Shown here: in pieces, positions 46,634 through 56,213 of the stretch
Layout of the letters: every line of letters begins with the position of its first letter
Numbering within the stretch: the stretch's first letter is position 1
Assembly (NCBI RefSeq): GCF_014636935.1
Contig: NZ_BMES01000002.1
Coordinates: forward strand, 1,309,692 to 1,373,691
DNA length: 64,000 bases
DNA from: Alsobacter metallidurans
GTDB lineage: Bacteria > Pseudomonadota > Alphaproteobacteria > Rhizobiales > Beijerinckiaceae
Reading direction: 5' to 3'
The notes under the pieces: generated by a model
The model's database searches: none
What the model saw: the letters and a program-made list of their open reading frames with translations, nothing else
Told to the model about the DNA's origin: nothing
Position numbers and translations under genes: made by a program

Positions 46634-47479
46634 ATGAAGGACACATCCAAATACCGCGGCCGAGCCGCCACCAACTCCGTCTGGATGGCGCTCTCGGTCG
46701 CCGCCACGGTGCTGGGCCTCGGCATGCTCTGTCTCATCCTGGGCTCGCTGCTCTGGAACGGCCTCACCAGCCTCAGCCCGCGCGTGTTCACCGAAATGAC
46801 GCCGCCGCCCGGCAGCGCCGGCGGCCTGCTCAACGCCATCATGGGCTCGCTGATGATGACCGTGCTGGGCGTCCTGGTCGGCGCGCCGCTCGGCATCATG
46901 GCGGGCACCTGGCTGGCCGAGTACAGCGCTGGATCGCGCCTCGCCAGCGTGGTCCGCTTCATCAACGACATCCTGCTGAGCGCGCCCTCCATCGTGATCG
47001 GCCTCTTCATCTACACGGTCGCGGTGGAGCCGGTCGGGCGCTTCTCGGGCATCGCGGGCGGGCTGGCGCTGGGCGTGATCGTGATCCCGGTCGTGCTGCG
47101 CACCACGGAGGACATGCTGCGGCTGGTGCCCACGGCCCTGCGCGAGGCCTCCTATGCGCTCGGCATGACGCGCTCGCTGGTGATCCGCAAGGTGATCTAT
47201 TCGGCCGCCCGCTCGGGCATCGTCACCGGCATCCTGCTCGCGGTGGCGCGCATCAGCGGCGAGACCGCGCCGCTGCTGTTCACGGCGCTGAACAACCAGT
47301 TCTTCTCGTGGGACATGACCCGGCCCATGTCCAACCTGCCCTACGTGATCTTCCAGTTCGCCTCGAGCCCGTACAAGGACTCGCAGAGCCTCGCCTGGGC
47401 GGGCGCGATCATCATCACCATGACGGTGCTCGTGCTCAGCATCACGGCCCGCAGCCTTTCCTCGTCGAGGACCTCCTGA
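46634..47479 (+). CDS. pstA: Phosphate ABC transporter permease PstA
   Basis: The 281-residue permease has the PstA marks [44 protein letters not shown], and the EAA loop [19 protein letters not shown], then [17 protein letters not shown]. Its stop overlaps the pstB ATG by one base (TGATG), so it is tightly coupled to pstB. Confidence 0.96.
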   Translation: MKDTSKYRGRAATNSVWMALSVAATVLGLGMLCLILGSLLWNGLTSLSPRVFTEMTPPPGSAGGLLNAIMGSLMMTVLGVLVGAPLGIMAGTWLAEYSAGSRLASVVRFINDILLSAPSIVIGLFIYTVAVEPVGRFSGIAGGLALGVIVIPVVLRTTEDMLRLVPTALREASYALGMTRSLVIRKVIYSAARSGIVTGILLAVARISGETAPLLFTALNNQFFSWDMTRPMSNLPYVIFQFASSPYKDSQSLAWAGAIIITMTVLVLSITARSLSSSRTS

Positions 47480-48252
47480 TGCCAGCCGCGAACGCCCTGC
47501 CCGAAAAGATCAGCGTCAAGGACCTGAAGTTCTTCTACGGCGCCAACCTCGCTCTCAAGGGCGTCAACCTGCCGCTTTATGACCGCAAGGTCACGGCCTT
47601 CATCGGCCCGTCCGGCTGCGGCAAGTCCACGCTGCTGCGCGTGCTGAACCGCATGTACGACCTCTACCCCAAGCAACGCGCCGAGGGCGAAGTGCTGATG
47701 GACGGCGAGAACATCCTCGACCCCAGGCAGGACCTCAACCTCCTGCGCGCCCGCATCGGCATGGTGTTCCAGAAGCCGACGCCCTTCCCGATGTCGATCT
47801 ACGAGAACATCGCGTTCGGCATCCGCCTCTACGAGAACCTGCCCAAGAGCGAAATGGATGGCCGCGTCGAGCAGGCGCTGCGCGGCGCGGCCTTGTGGGA
47901 CGAGGTCAAGGACAAGCTCGCCGCTTCCGGCCTCAGCCTCTCGGGCGGCCAGCAGCAGCGCCTGTGCATCGCCCGTTCGGTGGCGGTGAAGCCGGAGGTG
48001 ATCCTGTTCGACGAGCCCTGCTCGGCGCTGGACCCGATCTCCACCGCCAAGGTCGAGGAGTTGATCGACGAGCTGAAGGCGCACTACACCATCGCGATCG
48101 TCACCCACAACATGCAGCAGGCGGCGCGCGTGTCCGACTATACGGCCTTCATGTATCTGGGCGACCTAGTCGAGTTCGACGAGACGGACAAGATCTTCAC
48201 CGCGCCGAAGCAGAAGGCCACGCAGGACTACATCACGGGCCGTTTCGGCTGA
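47479..48252 (+). CDS. pstB: Phosphate ABC transporter ATPase PstB
   Basis: The 257-residue ATPase has Walker [10 protein letters not shown] followed by [13 protein letters not shown], the PstB-specific [20 protein letters not shown], signature [16 protein letters not shown] and Walker [17 protein letters not shown]. It drives phosphate import through PstCA. Confidence 0.97.
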   Translation: MPAANALPEKISVKDLKFFYGANLALKGVNLPLYDRKVTAFIGPSGCGKSTLLRVLNRMYDLYPKQRAEGEVLMDGENILDPRQDLNLLRARIGMVFQKPTPFPMSIYENIAFGIRLYENLPKSEMDGRVEQALRGAALWDEVKDKLAASGLSLSGGQQQRLCIARSVAVKPEVILFDEPCSALDPISTAKVEELIDELKAHYTIAIVTHNMQQAARVSDYTAFMYLGDLVEFDETDKIFTAPKQKATQDYITGRFG

Positions 48253-48272
48253 TCGACGACGAGGACATCACC

Positions 48273-48983
48273 ATGGCCAATCACACCGTCGCCGCCTTCG
48301 ATCTCGAGCTGAAGGAGCTGCAGCGCACCATCGCCGAGATGGGCGGCCTCGCCGAGAAGATGCAATCGGACGCCATCGATGCGCTGGCCAAGCAGGACAT
48401 CCGCCTGGCCCAGAAGATCATCGCGGCCGACCCCACGCTCGATCGGCTTCAGCGCGAGGTGGAGGAGAAAGCGATACTCACCATCGCTCGCCGCCAGCCC
48501 ATGGCGGTGGACCTGCGTGACGTCATCGCGACCATCCGCATCGCCAACGACCTCGAGCGCGTCGGCGACCTCGTCAAGAACATCGCCAAGCGCATTCTCG
48601 CGATGGAGGGCCAGTTCCCACCCCAGAAGCTGCTCGCGGGCATCGGCAACATGAGCCTGATGGCGCTGAACCAGTTCAAGAGCGTGATCGACGCCTACAC
48701 GCAGCGCGACGCCCAGGCGGCGCTCGCCGTGTGGCAGCGCGACGGCGAGATCGACAACCTCTACACCTCGCTGTTCCGCGAGTTGCTCACCTACATGATG
48801 GAAGATCCGCGCAACATCAGCTTCTGCACGCATCTTCTGTTCGGCGCCAAGAACGTGGAGCGCATCGGCGACCACGCCACCAACATCGCCGAGACGGTCT
48901 ACTACCTCGTCACCGGCGAAAGCCTCGCGGTGGACCGGCCCCGGGGCGACGAGAACGAGCTTTCGGTCCAGGCCGGCCAGTAA
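48273..48983 (+). CDS. phoU: Phosphate signalling regulator PhoU
   Basis: The 236-residue all-helical protein made of two three-helix repeats has the metal-site motifs ANDLERVGDLVKNIAKR and KNVERIGDHATNIAETVYYLVTG in the second helices. PhoU links the Pst transporter to the PhoR/PhoB system and limits Pho regulon expression when phosphate is sufficient. The phoR and phoB genes are not identified in the window; the two-component pair at 51-53 kb does not look like PhoR/PhoB by context. Confidence 0.96.
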   Translation: MANHTVAAFDLELKELQRTIAEMGGLAEKMQSDAIDALAKQDIRLAQKIIAADPTLDRLQREVEEKAILTIARRQPMAVDLRDVIATIRIANDLERVGDLVKNIAKRILAMEGQFPPQKLLAGIGNMSLMALNQFKSVIDAYTQRDAQAALAVWQRDGEIDNLYTSLFRELLTYMMEDPRNISFCTHLLFGAKNVERIGDHATNIAETVYYLVTGESLAVDRPRGDENELSVQAGQ

Positions 48984-49006
48984 GGCCCGACGCTTCCCGC
49001 ACGAAA

Positions 49007-49035
49007 AAGGGCCGGCAGCTTGCGCGCCGGCCCTT
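49007..49035. terminator. Bidirectional terminator between phoU and the MHS transporter gene
   Basis: AAGGGCCGGC (49007-49016) pairs perfectly with GCCGGCCCTT (49026-49035), with an A-run before and a T-rich end after. It serves convergent genes on both strands. Confidence 0.8.
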
Positions 49036-49057
49036 CTCGTTGGGTCAGTGGCCGTGA

Positions 49058-50791
49058 TCAGGCCGCCTTGTCATCCACGAAGATGTCCCGGTCCTTGTTC
49101 TCGGGCACGAACAGCATGCCGATCACGAAGGTGCCGAGCGCGATCACGATCGGGTACCAGAGGCCGAAATAGATGTCGCCGGACTGGGCGATCATCGCGA
49201 AGGCGGTCGCCGGCATCAGCCCGCCAAACCAGCCGTTGCCGATATGGTAGGGCAGCGACATGCCGGTGTAGCGGATGCGGGTCGGGAAGAGCTCCACGAG
49301 CGCCGCCGCGATCGGGCCGTACACCATGGTCACCAGCACCACCAGGTAGGTGAGCGCAACCACGAGCAGGATCAACTGCCCGCGGAAAAGGTCGAAGAAG
49401 CCCGACATCTTCACGATGTCGGCGTTGGCGACGCCAGGGACCGGGTAGCCCGCCGCTCCAAGCGCCTCGTTCACGGACTTGGTGAACGCCGCCGGCACCG
49501 TCTTCACCTGGTCGCCGGTCAGCGCGGCCGCGTCATAGGACGCCACCTCCTTGTCGCCGATGCGAATCTTGGTCATCGATCCAGCCGGCGCCTCCTGCAC
49601 CGAGTAGCTCACGGAGCTGCGGGCGAGCAGCGCCTTGGCGATGTCGCACGAGCTCGTGAACTTGGACGTGCCCGTCGGGTTGAACTGGAACGAGCACTGC
49701 TCCATGTCGGCCAGCACCACGACCTTGGTCGCCTTCTGGGCCTTGTCGAGCATTGGGTTCGCGGTCTGGGTGATGAACCCGAAGATCGGGAAATAGGTCA
49801 GCGCCGCGAGCAGGCAGCCCGTCAGGATGATCGGCTTGCGGCCGATCCGGTCCGAAAGGGAGCCAAAGATCACGAAGCCGGCGGTTCCGAGGATCAGCGA
49901 CCACGCGATCAGAACGTTCGCGGTGAACATGTCCACCCGCAGAATGTTCTGCAGGAAGAACAGCGCGTAGAACTGGCCCGTGTACCAGACTACCGCCTGG
50001 CCGGCGACGAGCCCGAACAGCGCGATCAGCGCGAAGCGCGCGTTCTTCCACTGTCCGAATGCTTCAGACAGCGGAGCCTTGGAGAGGGCGCCCTCCTCCT
50101 TCATCTTCTTGAACGCCGGGCTCTCCTCCATCTGGAGCCGGATCCAGACCGAGATGCCGAGCAGGAAGATCGAGAGAAGGAAGGGGATCCGCCAGCCCCA
50201 GGCCGCGAAGGCCTGCTCGCCGGTCCAGCTGCGCACCGCCAGGATCACCATCAGCGACAGCAGCAGGCCGAGGGTCGCGGTGGTCTGGATCCACGACGTG
50301 AAGAAGCCGCGCCGGCCCTGCGGCGCGTGCTCGGCCACATACACCACCGCGCCGCCATACTCGCCGCCCAGCGCCAGGCCCTGCAGCATGCGCAGCGCGA
50401 TCAGGATCACGGGCGCGAGCCAGCCAATCGTCTCGTAGCCAGGCAGCAGGCCGACCACGAAGGTCGAGACGCCCATGATCAGGATGGTCATCAGGAAGGT
50501 GTATTTGCGGCCGACGAGGTCTCCCAGCCGCCCGAACACCAGGGCGCCGAAGGGGCGCACCAGAAAGCCCGCCGCGAAGGCCAGCAACGCGAAGACGTTC
50601 CGGGTCGCCTCCGGAAAGGCGGAAAAGAACTGCGCCCCGATGATCGCGGCCAGCGATCCATAGAGGTAGAAATCATACCATTCGAAAATCGTGCCCGCCG
50701 ATGAGGCCAGGATCACGCGTTTCTCCTCGCGCGTCATCGGCCTCTTGCGGTCCACCGCCACGGCGGCAGTCGCCTGCATGGTCATGGTCAT
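49058..50791 (-). CDS. MFS transporter, metabolite:H+ symporter (MHS/ProP-like) family
   Basis: The 577-residue, 12-helix transporter has the MHS signatures FEWYDFYLYGSLA, GFLVRPFGALVFGRLGD with LVGRKYTFL, LQGLALGGEYGGAVVYVAEH and the second-half LSDRIGRKPIIL. Compared with ProP-type proteins of about 430-500 residues it has an extra hydrophilic segment of about 110 residues (roughly residues 340-455, with two cysteines) between helices of the second half. Substrates of the family include dicarboxylates, proline, betaine and shikimate. ATGs at 50791, 50785 and 50779 compete; GGGAGGGA best suits 50785. Confidence 0.88.
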   Translation of the reverse strand: MTMTMQATAAVAVDRKRPMTREEKRVILASSAGTIFEWYDFYLYGSLAAIIGAQFFSAFPEATRNVFALLAFAAGFLVRPFGALVFGRLGDLVGRKYTFLMTILIMGVSTFVVGLLPGYETIGWLAPVILIALRMLQGLALGGEYGGAVVYVAEHAPQGRRGFFTSWIQTTATLGLLLSLMVILAVRSWTGEQAFAAWGWRIPFLLSIFLLGISVWIRLQMEESPAFKKMKEEGALSKAPLSEAFGQWKNARFALIALFGLVAGQAVVWYTGQFYALFFLQNILRVDMFTANVLIAWSLILGTAGFVIFGSLSDRIGRKPIILTGCLLAALTYFPIFGFITQTANPMLDKAQKATKVVVLADMEQCSFQFNPTGTSKFTSSCDIAKALLARSSVSYSVQEAPAGSMTKIRIGDKEVASYDAAALTGDQVKTVPAAFTKSVNEALGAAGYPVPGVANADIVKMSGFFDLFRGQLILLVVALTYLVVLVTMVYGPIAAALVELFPTRIRYTGMSLPYHIGNGWFGGLMPATAFAMIAQSGDIYFGLWYPIVIALGTFVIGMLFVPENKDRDIFVDDKAA

Positions 50792-51076
50792 TCCCTCCCA
50801 CGCGCCGGCGAGAGAGCAGTGCGTTGCGCCGCATCCCCATGCGACGGCCCGCCTCCCCCGGCCATGATCATGACTCCTCGATCGAGGAGCCTCGCCCGGA
50901 GGTGGAGCTGACGCTGGACATCTTCAAGGCAGCGAGAAGCGGCGTTGCTTTAGACAATGGAATAACAAATGGAACGCGTGATAAATTTTTACACGAAACC
51001 GGCGTACAATGCAGTAGACTTAAACTACAGTCTCGGTTCGTCCAACCGCAATGATCCGACGTGACTTTCTTGCGTC

Positions 51077-52435
51077 CTAGAAGAGCATTTGGACCCGCAA
51101 CCCGGGAAGATTGTCTTCGAGCTTGAGCTTGATGTCGTGCAGCTCGGCGACCGCCGCCACGAGGCTGAGGCCGAGCCCGTTGCCGGACGTGGTTCGATTG
51201 CGCTCGAGCCGGTAGAAGCGCCGGAACACCTTGTCGCGTTCGGCCTCGGGCACGCCGGGGCCATCGTCGCTCACCAAGCCGACGGGCCGCCCGCCCGGTC
51301 CCCGGCGCAACTCCACCGAAACGGTCGCGCCCGCCGGGGAGTGCCGCAATGCATTCTCGACCAGGTTGGCGAGCATCTGCGTCATCAACTCGCGATCGCC
51401 GACATGCGGCACGCCGGCTTCCACCTTGGATATGAAGCGCTGCTGCCGATCTTCCGCCACCGCCCCATAGGCGTCGCAAATGGTCTCGAACACGCCCGAC
51501 AGGTCATAGGCGCGAAAGCCCGCGCGCCGTGAGCCCGTTTCGATCTGGGCGATCCGCAGCAGCGCCTGGAACGTGCCCAGGATGCTGTCGATCTCCTCCA
51601 GCGCCGCCTCGGCGTCGTCTTGCAGCGCGGAATCCTGCGTCTTCTGCAACATGCGCTCGAGCCGCCGGCGAAGATGCGCGAGCGGCGTCCTGAGATCGTG
51701 CGCCACGTCGTTGGAGACCTGCCTCATGCTTTCCATGAGGTCCTGGATCCGGTCCAGCATGGCGTTGAGGTTGCCCGACAGCTGGTCGAGCTCGTCGTCG
51801 GCGCCCTGCAGCGGGATGCGCTCGGACAGGTGCCCGCCGACGATGCGGTGAGCCGTGCGGTTGATCGCCTCGAGGCGCCGGACGAAACCGGCTCCGAGCA
51901 GCACCCCTCCCGCGAGGGCGAGAAGCGCCGTCACGGCCAGCGAGCCCACAAAGGCGCGCAGCACCAGCGTGTTCAGGTCGCCGAGGTCGTCCAGCACCCG
52001 GCCCACCGCCAGATAGTCGCCGGACGGCAGCACGGCGCCGCGAAACAAAGCCACGGCCGGGCCGCCGGACTGGCGACCGCCGTGAATCGAAGAGGTGCGA
52101 CGCTCGTAAAGGCCCTCCAGCGCCTCCGCGGGCGGGATGTTGCCGGCCAGGCGTTCGCCCGCAGGGTTCTGCAGCAGGTAGAAGCTCGATCGCGACTCGG
52201 CCGCGTTGGCTCGCCCCTCCACCTCCTCGCGCAGCCTGTCCAGGCCGGCGCGCCGATGCTCTTCCAGCAAAGCCGCGACCTCGACGCCCAGCGAGGCCCG
52301 CATCTGGTCGGCCCCGTAGGCCTGAACCCGCCAATACGTGAAGGCGAACAGCGCAAAGGTCGAGAAGCTGAAGATCGCCGCATACAGGATCGCGAGCCGG
52401 AAGGCCGCTGTGCGAACGAACCTAGGCAGGGTCAC
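51077..52435 (-). CDS. Two-component sensor histidine kinase
   Basis: The protein has about 452 residues from GTG 52435. Layout: membrane helix (about 10-32), a periplasmic sensor domain of about 120 residues, a second helix (about 155-178), HAMP, the DHp domain with phospho-acceptor His near residue 246 in NDVAHDLRTPLAHL, and an HATPase_c domain with N-box LVENALRHS, DDGPGVP and GNGLGLSLV. It overlaps the response-regulator gene, so the two are cotranscribed. GTG 52456 is an alternative start. The signal is not evident. Confidence 0.93.
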   Translation of the reverse strand: MTLPRFVRTAAFRLAILYAAIFSFSTFALFAFTYWRVQAYGADQMRASLGVEVAALLEEHRRAGLDRLREEVEGRANAAESRSSFYLLQNPAGERLAGNIPPAEALEGLYERRTSSIHGGRQSGGPAVALFRGAVLPSGDYLAVGRVLDDLGDLNTLVLRAFVGSLAVTALLALAGGVLLGAGFVRRLEAINRTAHRIVGGHLSERIPLQGADDELDQLSGNLNAMLDRIQDLMESMRQVSNDVAHDLRTPLAHLRRRLERMLQKTQDSALQDDAEAALEEIDSILGTFQALLRIAQIETGSRRAGFRAYDLSGVFETICDAYGAVAEDRQQRFISKVEAGVPHVGDRELMTQMLANLVENALRHSPAGATVSVELRRGPGGRPVGLVSDDGPGVPEAERDKVFRRFYRLERNRTTSGNGLGLSLVAAVAELHDIKLKLEDNLPGLRVQMLF

Positions 52436-53099
52436 GGAGCAGGTATCCGGCCCCACGTATCGTCTGGATCAGCATGCCGTGAAAATCCCGGTCCACCTTG
52501 CTGCGCAGGCGGCTGATATGAGTCTCGACGATGTTGGTCTGCGGGTCGAAGTGGAAGTCCCACACGTTCTCCAGCAGCATGGTGCGCGTCACCACCTGCC
52601 CGGCGTGCCGCATCAGGAACTCCAGCAGCTGGAATTCGCGCGGCTGCAGCTCGATCCGCTGCCCGGCCCGCACCACGGTGCGCTTCACCAAGTCGATCTC
52701 GAGATCGGCGACCCGCAGCACCGTATCGACGCCGGGGAGCTTGGCCCGCCGACCCAGGGCGTTGACCCGCGCGACGAGCTCGGCCGGCGCGAACGGCTTC
52801 ACCAGATAGTCGTCGCCGCCGGCCTCCAGGCCCTCGACGCGGTCGTCGATGCCCGCCATCGTGGTGAGAAACAGCACCGGCGTGCGTACGTCGTCCTTGC
52901 GCAGCGTGCGAACCAGCGAGAGCCCGTCCATGGTCGGCAGCATGCGGTCCACCACCAGGACGTCGTAGGCGTCCGCGAAGGCGGCTGCGAGACCTTGTCG
53001 GCCGTCGCCCACGACTTCGACCTTGTGTCCGAGATCACGCAGCCGGCTGGCGACGTCTTCGGCCATTTCGATGTCGTCTTCGATCACAAGCAGCTTCAT
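52422..53099 (-). CDS. OmpR/PhoB-type response regulator
   Basis: The 225-residue regulator has a receiver domain with acidic pocket EDD at residues 7-9, phospho-acceptor Asp51 in VLVVDRMLPTMDG, Thr in FLTTMAG and Lys in DYLVKPFAP, followed by a winged-helix domain (LQPREFQLLEFLMRHAGQVV and HISRLRSKVD). ATG 53099 has GGAG upstream; TTG 53114 would add five residues. First gene of the RR-HK pair. A small exported protein is divergent across 256 bases and may be a target. Confidence 0.94.
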   Translation of the reverse strand: MKLLVIEDDIEMAEDVASRLRDLGHKVEVVGDGRQGLAAAFADAYDVLVVDRMLPTMDGLSLVRTLRKDDVRTPVLFLTTMAGIDDRVEGLEAGGDDYLVKPFAPAELVARVNALGRRAKLPGVDTVLRVADLEIDLVKRTVVRAGQRIELQPREFQLLEFLMRHAGQVVTRTMLLENVWDFHFDPQTNIVETHISRLRSKVDRDFHGMLIQTIRGAGYLLRDPA

Positions 53100-53355
53100 G
53101 GGGCGCCACTCCAAGGCAAGTTCTGCGTTGTCCTAACACATCCGGAGCGCAGGGCGACGAGCGTTGTGCGCGGTCGCACGGACGCCGCCCCGCCTTCGGG
53201 CGCTGGCTGTCGAAACCCATCTGTGGTTGCGCCGACACTGTTGCGCACGCTTGGGCGGGGACAACTCGGAGAGCTTTGCCTTGACGATGCAGCGCGGGAG
53301 AGAATCGGTCCACATATCAGGGGCTCACACACACGTTTCCGGAAGGATCACGATC

Positions 53356-53838
53356 ATGAAGACCCTCGCCTCAACGGCGGCAGCCGTGTTGGCCATGGGC
53401 TCGGCAAGTCTGGCGGCCTGGCAGCCCGCCCGCGGCTCCGACGAGGTTAAACTCGACATTATCGCGGCGCTCCAGGGTCGTTGCACGGCGATGATCGTGG
53501 CCGGCAAGCCCGCCGCCTGCGCGCAACGCGGCGGCGTCCTCGTCACCCGGTTGAAGAACCAGCGCACGCTCGTGATGATCGGCATGGCGGACGGCAAGTC
53601 CGCGCTCACCTTCGTGGGCGAAGGCGCGCAGAGCGATGCGGCCCCGCTCGCCGACCTGCCGATTTCGCGCGTTTACGTGGGGTCCGACCCGAATGCGCCT
53701 CACGTCGACGCGAAGGGCTCCTGCAAGCTGGAGCCCGGCGCGGCCGGCAAGCTCGCCTGCCAGGCGGTAGACGCCGCTGGCGCGCGCTACAACCTCGAAT
53801 TTCAGGGATCGGCAGCGCCCGAGATCCAGCGCTTCTGA
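53356..53838 (+). CDS. Exported hypothetical protein, divergent from the two-component genes
   Basis: The 160-residue protein has a hydrophobic N-terminus (MKTLASTAAAVLAMGSAS) that suggests Sec export. The rest is compact with four cysteines (GRCTAM, AACAQR, GSCKLE, LACQAV), likely two disulfides in the periplasm. GGAAGGATC precedes the ATG. I do not recognise a family. Position next to a regulator pair suggests it may be part of, or regulated by, that signalling system. Confidence 0.65.
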   Translation: MKTLASTAAAVLAMGSASLAAWQPARGSDEVKLDIIAALQGRCTAMIVAGKPAACAQRGGVLVTRLKNQRTLVMIGMADGKSALTFVGEGAQSDAAPLADLPISRVYVGSDPNAPHVDAKGSCKLEPGAAGKLACQAVDAAGARYNLEFQGSAAPEIQRF

Positions 53839-53864
53839 GCGCGTCGGCGCGTGGCGGGCCGCCG

Positions 53865-54299
53865 TTACTTCACCACGGACGCGAGGCCCGAGAGCACGCG
53901 CCGCGTGCCGGTCAGGGTTTCGTCCTCGCCGCTCGTGGAGCGCGCGAACAGATCCGCGGTCTGCTCCAGGCTGGATGTCTCGAACTGGCGGCATTCCTTG
54001 GCGACCGCCACGCGGTAGAGCGCCAGGATCCGCTCCCGCTCAGCGCGCGCCGCCATCGAGAGGCTCGAGAACCGGCCCACCGCGCGCAGCACCGCCTCTT
54101 CGCCGCGCGGCAGGTAGGCGAGGCCGCGCCGTGCGTCCTGCAGGTCCACCATGATGCGCTGGTACTTCAGCGTCATGCCGCGCAGGTCCGAGGTCAGGTC
54201 CGGGCAGTCTTCATCCGCATGGGCGGACGAGCACACAAGCAATCCGATGGCGCACGCCATGGCCGAGATCTTGCAACCGCGAAGGCGCGCGACAAACAT
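53865..54299 (-). CDS. Exported hypothetical protein, helical
   Basis: The 144-residue protein has a Sec signal (ISAMACAIGLLVCSSAHA, cleavage before DED). The mature part is helix-rich with two cysteines (EDCPDL, KECRQF). GGAG stands eight bases before ATG 54299; the frame upstream to 54389 is not needed. It is convergent with the exported protein at 53356, 26 bases apart. No family is recognised. Confidence 0.68.
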   Translation of the reverse strand: MFVARLRGCKISAMACAIGLLVCSSAHADEDCPDLTSDLRGMTLKYQRIMVDLQDARRGLAYLPRGEEAVLRAVGRFSSLSMAARAERERILALYRVAVAKECRQFETSSLEQTADLFARSTSGEDETLTGTRRVLSGLASVVK

Positions 54300-54387
54300 G
54301 GGGCAGCTCCAGTGCAATCGCCCGGTGGTGTAATGGAGCAGCTTTGAAACAGCGTGGATCCGTCGCGTAAAATTGTCGCCTTCAAGC

Positions 54388-54413
54388 AAAAAGGGCCGCC
54401 TTTCGGCGACCCT
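54388..54413 (-). terminator. Rho-independent terminator of rpsD
   Basis: On the minus strand GGGTCGCC, a GAAA tetraloop and GGCGGCCC are followed by five Ts (54392-54388), about 28 bases after the rpsD stop. A GAAA-type loop with one mismatch in the stem is typical of strong terminators. Confidence 0.85.
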
Positions 54414-54440
54414 TCGTAAGTCTGGCGGTCTGGAAACCGA

Positions 54441-55058
54441 TCAGCGCGAGTAGAACTCGACGACCAGGTTCGGCTCCATCTGCACCGCGTACGGCACCTC
54501 GGCGAGGCCGGGCACGCGCGACATCTTGGCGGTCATCTTGGAGTGGTCGACCTCGATGTAGTCCGGCACGTCACGCTCGGGAAGCTGCGAGGCTTCGAGC
54601 ACGATGGCGAGCTGCTTGGAGGCGTCCTTCACCTCGACCACGTCGCCGACCTTGACCTGGTAGGACGCGATGTTGACGCGACGGCCGTTCACCCGGACAT
54701 GGCCGTGGTTCACGAACTGGCGGGCCGCGAAGGGGGTCGCGACGAACTTGGAGCGGTACACCACCGCGTCGAGGCGACGCTCGAGCAGGCCGATCAGGTT
54801 CTCGCCGGAGTCGCCCTTCAGGCGGATCGCCTCCTCGTAGTACTTGCGGAACTGCTTCTCGGAGATGTTGCCGTAGTAGCCCTTGAGCTTCTGCTTGGCG
54901 CGCAGCTGCGTGCCGAAGTCGGACATCTTGCCCTTGCGGCGCTGGCCATGCTGGCCGGGGCCGTATTCGCGGCGATTCACGGGGCTCTTCGGACGGCCCC
55001 AGATGTTCTGGCCGAGACGACGATCGATCTTGTATTTGGCCTGAACGCGCTTTGTCAT
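54441..55058 (-). CDS. rpsD: 30S ribosomal protein S4
   Basis: The 205-residue protein has the S4 N-terminal domain ([40 protein letters not shown]) and an S4 RNA-binding domain ([20 protein letters not shown], then [12 protein letters not shown]). It nucleates 30S assembly on 16S rRNA. The N-terminus lacks the CxxC zinc cysteines, so it is the zinc-free form. It stands as a single-gene unit with a TTGACA promoter and its own terminator, outside the alpha operon. Confidence 0.98.
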   Translation of the reverse strand: MTKRVQAKYKIDRRLGQNIWGRPKSPVNRREYGPGQHGQRRKGKMSDFGTQLRAKQKLKGYYGNISEKQFRKYYEEAIRLKGDSGENLIGLLERRLDAVVYRSKFVATPFAARQFVNHGHVRVNGRRVNIASYQVKVGDVVEVKDASKQLAIVLEASQLPERDVPDYIEVDHSKMTAKMSRVPGLAEVPYAVQMEPNLVVEFYSR

Positions 55059-55210
55059 CGCGGTTCCTCTTTTGTTGGTGTTGCTTGAGGAACGCGCCCT
55101 CCTCTTTCCGGCTTGCGGCCGAACCGACAGGCCCCTTGCGAGCGTTCGCGCGGGGCCACGGGTGCGTCAAATGCAACGCGGGCCGAAACCCGGCCCGCGC
55201 TACGGGGGTG

Positions 55211-55239
55211 CTGATACAGAATGGGCGGGCCGGTGTCAA
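55211..55239 (-). promoter_or_regulatory. Sigma-70-type promoter of rpsD
   Basis: On the minus strand TTGACA (55239-55234) and TATCAG (55216-55211) are spaced 17 bases apart, about 150 bases before the rpsD start. The perfect -35 hexamer fits a strongly expressed ribosomal protein gene. Confidence 0.6.
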
Positions 55240-55257
55240 ACCGGCGCGGCGCTCGCC

Positions 55258-56085
55258 CTAGGCGGAGACGGCCAGCGGCATGGCCTCGACGTCGACGCGG
55301 CCGAGCCCGAACGCCTCCAGCGCCCGCCCCAGCGCCGGCGTGAGCCCCGCTCCGCCGGTGAACAGCATGGTGGCGTCCTCGTCGCCCTCATGCGCCAACA
55401 GGGGCGCGCCGATGAGCTGCACCACCCGCCGCGCGATGGCGGGCGCGGGGTCGATCCAGGCGACGGGCCACGGCGCCAGCGCCTCGAAGTGCGGCAGGAG
55501 CAGCGGATAATGGGTGCAGCCCAGCACCACCACGTCGGTGCGCGGCTCGCCAGCCGGAAAGCACGGCGCGATCTCGGCCGCCAGCGCGGCGTCGTCCACG
55601 GCCTCGCCGCGCAAAAAAGCTTCCGCCATGCCGGCCAGGCGCGTGGAGCCCACCAGCGTCACCCGGCAATCGCCGGCAAACTCCGCGATCAGCGCCTGCG
55701 TGTAGTCCCGCTTCACGGTGCCGGGCGTCGCCAGCACGGCGACATGGCGCGTGCGCGACCGCTCGGCGGCGGGCTTGATGGCCGGCACCGTGCCGACGAA
55801 CGGAATCGGAAAGCGCGCCCGCAGCGCCGGCAGCACCAGCGTGGAGGCCGTGTTGCACGCGATCACGACGATGTCGGGCGCATGCAGCGCCACCAGCCGC
55901 TCCATCACGGCGACCACGCGGCTCACCAGCGCGCGTTCGTCCAGCCGTCCATACGGGAAGGCTGCGTCGTCGGCAGCATACACGAAGCGGGCGTCAGGCC
56001 GCGCTTTCAGGATCTCGCGATATACCGTCAGGCCGCCCAGGCCGGAATCGAACACGAGAATGACGGGCGCGCGCGGCGGGGACAT
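55258..56085 (-). CDS. murI: Glutamate racemase
   Basis: The 275-residue enzyme makes D-glutamate for peptidoglycan. It has the N-terminal [14 protein letters not shown] and both catalytic cysteines, in [10 protein letters not shown] and [10 protein letters not shown]. No ribosome site distinguishes the possible starts 56085, 56130 and 56139; 56085 places the FDSG motif 12 residues in, as usual. It follows trmJ on the same strand after a short gap. Confidence 0.93.
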   Translation of the reverse strand: MSPPRAPVILVFDSGLGGLTVYREILKARPDARFVYAADDAAFPYGRLDERALVSRVVAVMERLVALHAPDIVVIACNTASTLVLPALRARFPIPFVGTVPAIKPAAERSRTRHVAVLATPGTVKRDYTQALIAEFAGDCRVTLVGSTRLAGMAEAFLRGEAVDDAALAAEIAPCFPAGEPRTDVVVLGCTHYPLLLPHFEALAPWPVAWIDPAPAIARRVVQLIGAPLLAHEGDEDATMLFTGGAGLTPALGRALEAFGLGRVDVEAMPLAVSA

Positions 56086-56213
56086 GGCCGCGCCGTCATA
56101 CTGAATTCCCGCCCAAAGATCGACCCGCATGGCGCTCACGCTGAATGGTGACGCCAGTACAACCCCAGCGGGTTAACGGCCGGTAACGAAGAGCGCGAGG
56201 GCGCGCGCCTCCC

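Noticed and set aside
46048-47478. Long frame running over pstC and pstA into pstB
   Set aside because: Only the pstB part (from 47479) is real; upstream it is out of phase with pstC and pstA, both of which have full family motifs.
51077-53099. Two-component pair as PhoR/PhoB for the nearby pst operon
   Set aside because: The kinase has a large periplasmic sensor and no PAS domain of the PhoR kind, and an MHS transporter gene separates it from phoU; there is no positive evidence.
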